From NCBI GenBank assembly GCA_016124645.1, contig WGNE01000051.1, positions 1 to 47,811 of the forward strand: 47,811 bases of DNA, written 5' to 3'. The number at the start of each line of letters is the position of its first letter. Position 1 is the stretch's first letter. The notes under the pieces were generated by a model. It was not told where the DNA came from. It saw nothing but the letters and a program-made list of their open reading frames with translations, and did not search any database. Below are positions 44,880 to 47,811 of this stretch, in pieces. Origin of the DNA: Alphaproteobacteria bacterium (lineage in GTDB: Bacteria; Pseudomonadota; Alphaproteobacteria; Micavibrionales; UBA2020). Both the position numbers and the translations under genes were made by a program.

Positions 44880-46082
44880 TCACCTGTCAATCTCGCCGAA
44901 AACGATGTCCAGCGACCCGATGATCGAGACCGCATCGGCCAGCATGTGGCCCCTGGACATGAAGTCCATTCCCTGCAAATGCGCGAAGCCCGGCGCGCGG
45001 ATGTGGCAGCGGTAGGGCTTGTTGGTGCCGTCCGCCACGATATAGACGCCGAATTCGCCCTTGGGCGCCTCGACCGCCGTATAGGTCTCGCCCTTGGGCA
45101 CATGATAGCCCTCGGTGTAAAGCTTGAAGTGGTGGATGAGCGCTTCCATCGAGTTCTTCATGTCCGCGCGGCTGGGCGGGGTGATCTTGTGGTCGTCCAC
45201 CATCACGGGGCCGGAGGGCATTTTCTCGATCGCCTGCTTCATGATCTTGCAGGACTGGCGCATTTCCTCCACCCGCACGAGGTAGCGCGCGTAGCAATCG
45301 CCCGTCGTGCCGGTCGGGATGTCGAAATCCATGTCTTCGTAGGCGTCGTAGGGCTGCGACTTGCGCAGATCCCACGGCACGCCCGAGGCGCGCAGCATCG
45401 GCCCGGAAAAGCCCCAGTCGAGAGCTTCCTTGCGCGAGACGATGCCGATGTCCACCGTGCGCTGCTTGAAGATGCGGTTTTCCGTCAGCAGGCCTTCCAT
45501 GTCGTTGATGAAGTCCAGCACGCTGCTTGCATAGGCGTGCATGTCCTCCGCGAGGCCCGCGGGCATGTCCTGATGCACCCCGCCGGGGCGGAAGTAGTTG
45601 GCGTGCAGCCGCGCGCCGCAAACGCGCTCGTAGAACTCCATGCCGATCTCGCGCTCCTCGAAACCCCAGAGCGAGGGGGTGAGCGCGCCGACGTCGAGCG
45701 CGTAGGTCGTCAGGTTCAGGATGTGGTTGAGCACGCGCCCCAGCTCCGCGAAAAGCACGCGGATGTATTGCGCGCGCGGCGGCGCGGTGACGCCCAGCAG
45801 TTTTTCGACGCCCAGCGCGAAGGCGTGCTCCTGGTTCATCGGCGCGACGTAGTCCAGCCGGTCGAAGTAAGGCACGGCCTGCACGTAGGTCTTGTACTCG
45901 ATCAGCTTCTCGGTGCCGCGATGCAGGAGGCCGATATGCGGGTCCGCGCGCTCCACCACTTCCCCGTCCATTTCGAGGATGAGGCGCAGAACGCCGTGCG
46001 CCGCCGGGTGCTGCGGGCCGAAGTTGATGGTATAGGGCTTGATCTTCGTCTGGCTGGCCAGATCCGTGTTTTCGGTCGTCAT
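44880..46082 (-). CDS. nuoD: NADH-quinone oxidoreductase subunit D
   Basis: The 49-kDa-type subunit that forms the quinone-binding site with NuoB. The 400-residue protein has [20 protein letters not shown] (with the quinone-site His residues), [46 protein letters not shown] and the C-terminal [20 protein letters not shown]. It is separate from NuoC, unlike the fused NuoCD of E. coli, and coupled to it by ATGA. Confidence 0.98.
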   Translation of the reverse strand: MTTENTDLASQTKIKPYTINFGPQHPAAHGVLRLILEMDGEVVERADPHIGLLHRGTEKLIEYKTYVQAVPYFDRLDYVAPMNQEHAFALGVEKLLGVTAPPRAQYIRVLFAELGRVLNHILNLTTYALDVGALTPSLWGFEEREIGMEFYERVCGARLHANYFRPGGVHQDMPAGLAEDMHAYASSVLDFINDMEGLLTENRIFKQRTVDIGIVSRKEALDWGFSGPMLRASGVPWDLRKSQPYDAYEDMDFDIPTGTTGDCYARYLVRVEEMRQSCKIMKQAIEKMPSGPVMVDDHKITPPSRADMKNSMEALIHHFKLYTEGYHVPKGETYTAVEAPKGEFGVYIVADGTNKPYRCHIRAPGFAHLQGMDFMSRGHMLADAVSIIGSLDIVFGEIDR

Positions 46083-46750
46083 GCTGATTTCTTCTCCCCG
46101 GATTTAAGCTCGTCCAGCGACGGCAGGTCGGCGCCGACGTCCGGCTTCACGGCTTTCTCGTCGCCGGGAAGCTGGATGTTGGTCATGCCTTCCCACGGGC
46201 TTTCGAAGTCGAAGTTGCGGAAGTCCTGCGTCAGCTTCACGGGTTCATAGACCACGCGCTTTTGCGTTTCGTCGTAGCGCAGCTCGACGAAGCCGGTCAG
46301 CGGGAAATCCTTGCGCAGCGGGTGCCCCTCGAAGCCGTAGTCGGTCAGGATGCGGCGCAGGTCGGGGTGGTCGTTGAAGAACACGCCGTACATGTCCCAG
46401 ACCTCGCGCTCGAACCAGCCGGCGGCGCTGTAGATGTCGGTGATGCTGTCCACGGGCGTGTTCTCGCCGGTACGGACCTTCACGCGGATGCGGAAGTTGT
46501 GGCGCAGGCTGAGCAGGTTATAGACGATCTCGAAGCGCTCGTCGTCGTCCGGGTAGTCCGCCCCGCAAATGTCCATCAGCTGCTTGAAGTCGCAGGTCGC
46601 ATCGTTGAGCAGGAAGGCCATGAAGCGGCGCAGGTGCTCGCGGCGGACGGTGAACATCAGCTCCCCGTGGCCGATCGCCATGCCGAGGATGGCGGGCTGC
46701 ATCGTGGTCTCGATGTAGTCGCCCAGTGTTTCTATGCTTTCAACTGCCAT
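46079..46750 (-). CDS. nuoC: NADH-quinone oxidoreductase subunit C
   Basis: The 30-kDa-type peripheral subunit, 223 residues. Seen: [20 protein letters not shown], then the family signature [21 protein letters not shown] with [20 protein letters not shown]. The C-terminal 35 residues are a hydrophilic tail ending GEKKSA. TGATG joins it to nuoB upstream, ATGA to nuoD downstream. Confidence 0.97.
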   Translation of the reverse strand: MAVESIETLGDYIETTMQPAILGMAIGHGELMFTVRREHLRRFMAFLLNDATCDFKQLMDICGADYPDDDERFEIVYNLLSLRHNFRIRVKVRTGENTPVDSITDIYSAAGWFEREVWDMYGVFFNDHPDLRRILTDYGFEGHPLRKDFPLTGFVELRYDETQKRVVYEPVKLTQDFRNFDFESPWEGMTNIQLPGDEKAVKPDVGADLPSLDELKSGEKKSA

Positions 46751-47283
46751 CAGCGCACCAGCCTTGTGTCTTCACGTTGGATTTTCTTTTGCAACTGCAA
46801 AATGCCATAGACCAGCGCCTCCGCGGTCGGCGGGCAGCCGGGCACGTAGATATCGACCGGCACGATGCGGTCGCAGCCGCGCACGACGGAATAGGAATAG
46901 TGGTAATACCCGCCCCCGTTGGCGCAGGAGCCCATGGAGATCACCCAGCGCGGCTCGGCCATCTGGTCATAGACCTTGCGCAGCGCGGGCGCCATCTTGT
47001 TGGTCAGCGTGCCGGCGACGATCATCACGTCGGACTGGCGCGGGCTGGGGCGCGGAATGACGCCGAAACGGTCGAGGTCGTAGCGGCTCATGTAGGCGTG
47101 GATCATCTCGACCGCGCAACAGGCGAGCCCGAAGGTCATGGGCCAGAGCGAGCCGGTGCGCGCCCAGTCGAACAGCTTGTCCACTTGGGCGACGACGAAG
47201 CCCTTGTCCTGCAGTTCGGCCGTGGCGGCGTTGATCAGCGCGTCCTGCGCCGCGCCCGGCGGGATGGGTCTGGTTGAGGTCAT
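46750..47283 (-). CDS. nuoB: NADH-quinone oxidoreductase subunit B
   Basis: Carries the last cluster N2 before quinone. The 177-residue protein has the tandem Cys55-Cys56 ([10 protein letters not shown]), Cys120 ([10 protein letters not shown]) and Cys150 ([12 protein letters not shown]) ligands in the standard spacing. [20 protein letters not shown] is also typical. Only 2 bp separate it from nuoA. Confidence 0.98.
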   Translation of the reverse strand: MTSTRPIPPGAAQDALINAATAELQDKGFVVAQVDKLFDWARTGSLWPMTFGLACCAVEMIHAYMSRYDLDRFGVIPRPSPRQSDVMIVAGTLTNKMAPALRKVYDQMAEPRWVISMGSCANGGGYYHYSYSVVRGCDRIVPVDIYVPGCPPTAEALVYGILQLQKKIQREDTRLVR

Positions 47284-47285
47284 GA

Positions 47286-47657
47286 TTACTCCCAGTCAAG
47301 GGCGCCTTTGCGCCACTCGTAAATGAAACCGATGGTGAGAACGCCGAGGAAAATCATCATCGACCAGAAACCGTAAACCCCCGTGCTGCCCAGCGTGATG
47401 GACCACGGGAACAGGAAGGCGACTTCCAGATCGAAGATGATGAAAAGAATGGAGACGAGATAAAAGCGCACGTCGAATTTCGAGCGCGCGTCGTCGAAAG
47501 GCTCGAAGCCGCATTCATAGGGCGAGACTTTTTCCGCGTCCGGTTTTTGTTTCGCGACGATGAGCGAGGCCAGAACCATCACGACCGCCAACCCGGTCGC
47601 AATGCCGAGGAAGACGACGATGGGCAGGTAATTTGCCAGGAGTTCGGATGACATCAT
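47286..47657 (-). CDS. nuoA: NADH-quinone oxidoreductase subunit A
   Basis: First gene of the nuo operon, a 123-residue three-helix membrane subunit at the junction of the two arms. The loop with the conserved Cys, [21 protein letters not shown] but cited here as [12 protein letters not shown], precedes helix two ([21 protein letters not shown]). Two ATGs are adjacent (47657, 47654); the first is at a fair distance from AAGGAAAG (47668-47675) and is chosen. Confidence 0.97.
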   Translation of the reverse strand: MMSSELLANYLPIVVFLGIATGLAVVMVLASLIVAKQKPDAEKVSPYECGFEPFDDARSKFDVRFYLVSILFIIFDLEVAFLFPWSITLGSTGVYGFWSMMIFLGVLTIGFIYEWRKGALDWE

Positions 47658-47811
47658 GTTGACCAGACTTTCCTTGGTGACTCGAAACGGAAAACGCGGA
47701 ATCGGCGCGAAACAATATTACTCCTCACGCCCGTCGGATTAAAGAGGGTTATTGTTTGAAAAATCTGGATTTTTTGATAATTTTTGAACGCAAAATAGGG
47801 GCGTGGAGCAA
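47658..47811 (-). promoter_or_regulatory. Upstream region of the nuo operon
   Basis: The 154 bases before nuoA up to the window edge contain no gene. The distal half (47735-47811) is very AT-rich. A TAATAT box (minus strand, 47720-47715) could be a -10 element, but the matching -35 position holds only a poor TTTAAT. The operon promoter is expected here or just beyond the edge; I cannot place it firmly. Confidence 0.3.

Overview
The window is a densely packed chromosomal segment from a GC-rich alphaproteobacterium. The evidence is the alphaproteobacterial gene order rpsB-tsf-pyrH-frr-uppS-cdsA-dxr-rseP-bamA-skp-lpxD-fabZ-lpxA-lpxI-lpxB, the use of LpxI rather than LpxH, the single LolC/E-type permease, the DUF1467 protein, and a complete 14-gene nuo operon followed by birA and RNase J. 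I cannot name the genus. No rRNA, tRNA, CRISPR array or insertion sequence was seen.

Layout. (1) 1-1435, plus strand: the 3' part of fumC and a small ribbon-helix-helix protein. (2) 1442-19486, minus strand: a long envelope and translation operon reading from rpsB down to an AsmA-family protein. It covers ribosomal protein S2, EF-Ts, UMP kinase, ribosome recycling factor, isoprenoid and phospholipid precursor enzymes, the BAM and RseP outer-membrane machinery, and the first lipid A steps. The last six genes (lpxD to asmA) are joined by four ATGA stop/start overlaps and, between lpxA and lpxI, a 4-bp gap. (3) 19487-21570: a lower-GC accessory patch with a 439-bp intergenic region holding divergent promoters and a large inverted repeat, an unknown two-helix membrane protein, and an AT-rich PD-(D/E)XK nuclease. 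(4) 21600-25103: dnaE. (5) 25255-25899: an unknown plus-strand protein with its own strong promoter. (6) 25921-29756, minus: lolD, lolC/E, a GNAT acetyltransferase and a prolyl-tRNA synthetase of the archaeal/eukaryotic type. (7) 29852-47657, minus: nuoABCDEF, a 75-codon unknown ORF, nuoGHIJKLMN, birA, RNase J, DUF1467 and an unknown exported protein.

How the genes work together. Region 2 makes the lipid A precursor, undecaprenyl diphosphate, CDP-diacylglycerol and MEP-pathway intermediates and assembles outer-membrane proteins, linked to ribosome components. Region 6 carries lipoprotein release. Region 7 encodes respiratory complex I, with biotin ligase and the RNA-decay nuclease attached.

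The points most worth following are the unknown ORF inside the nuo operon, the archaeal-type ProRS sitting where alphaproteobacteria usually have a bacterial-type gene, the AT-rich nuclease directly downstream of dnaE, the 65-bp inverted repeat at 19751-19815, and the translational coupling of an AsmA-like lipid-transport protein to lpxB. No complete new multi-gene system could be proven from sequence alone.
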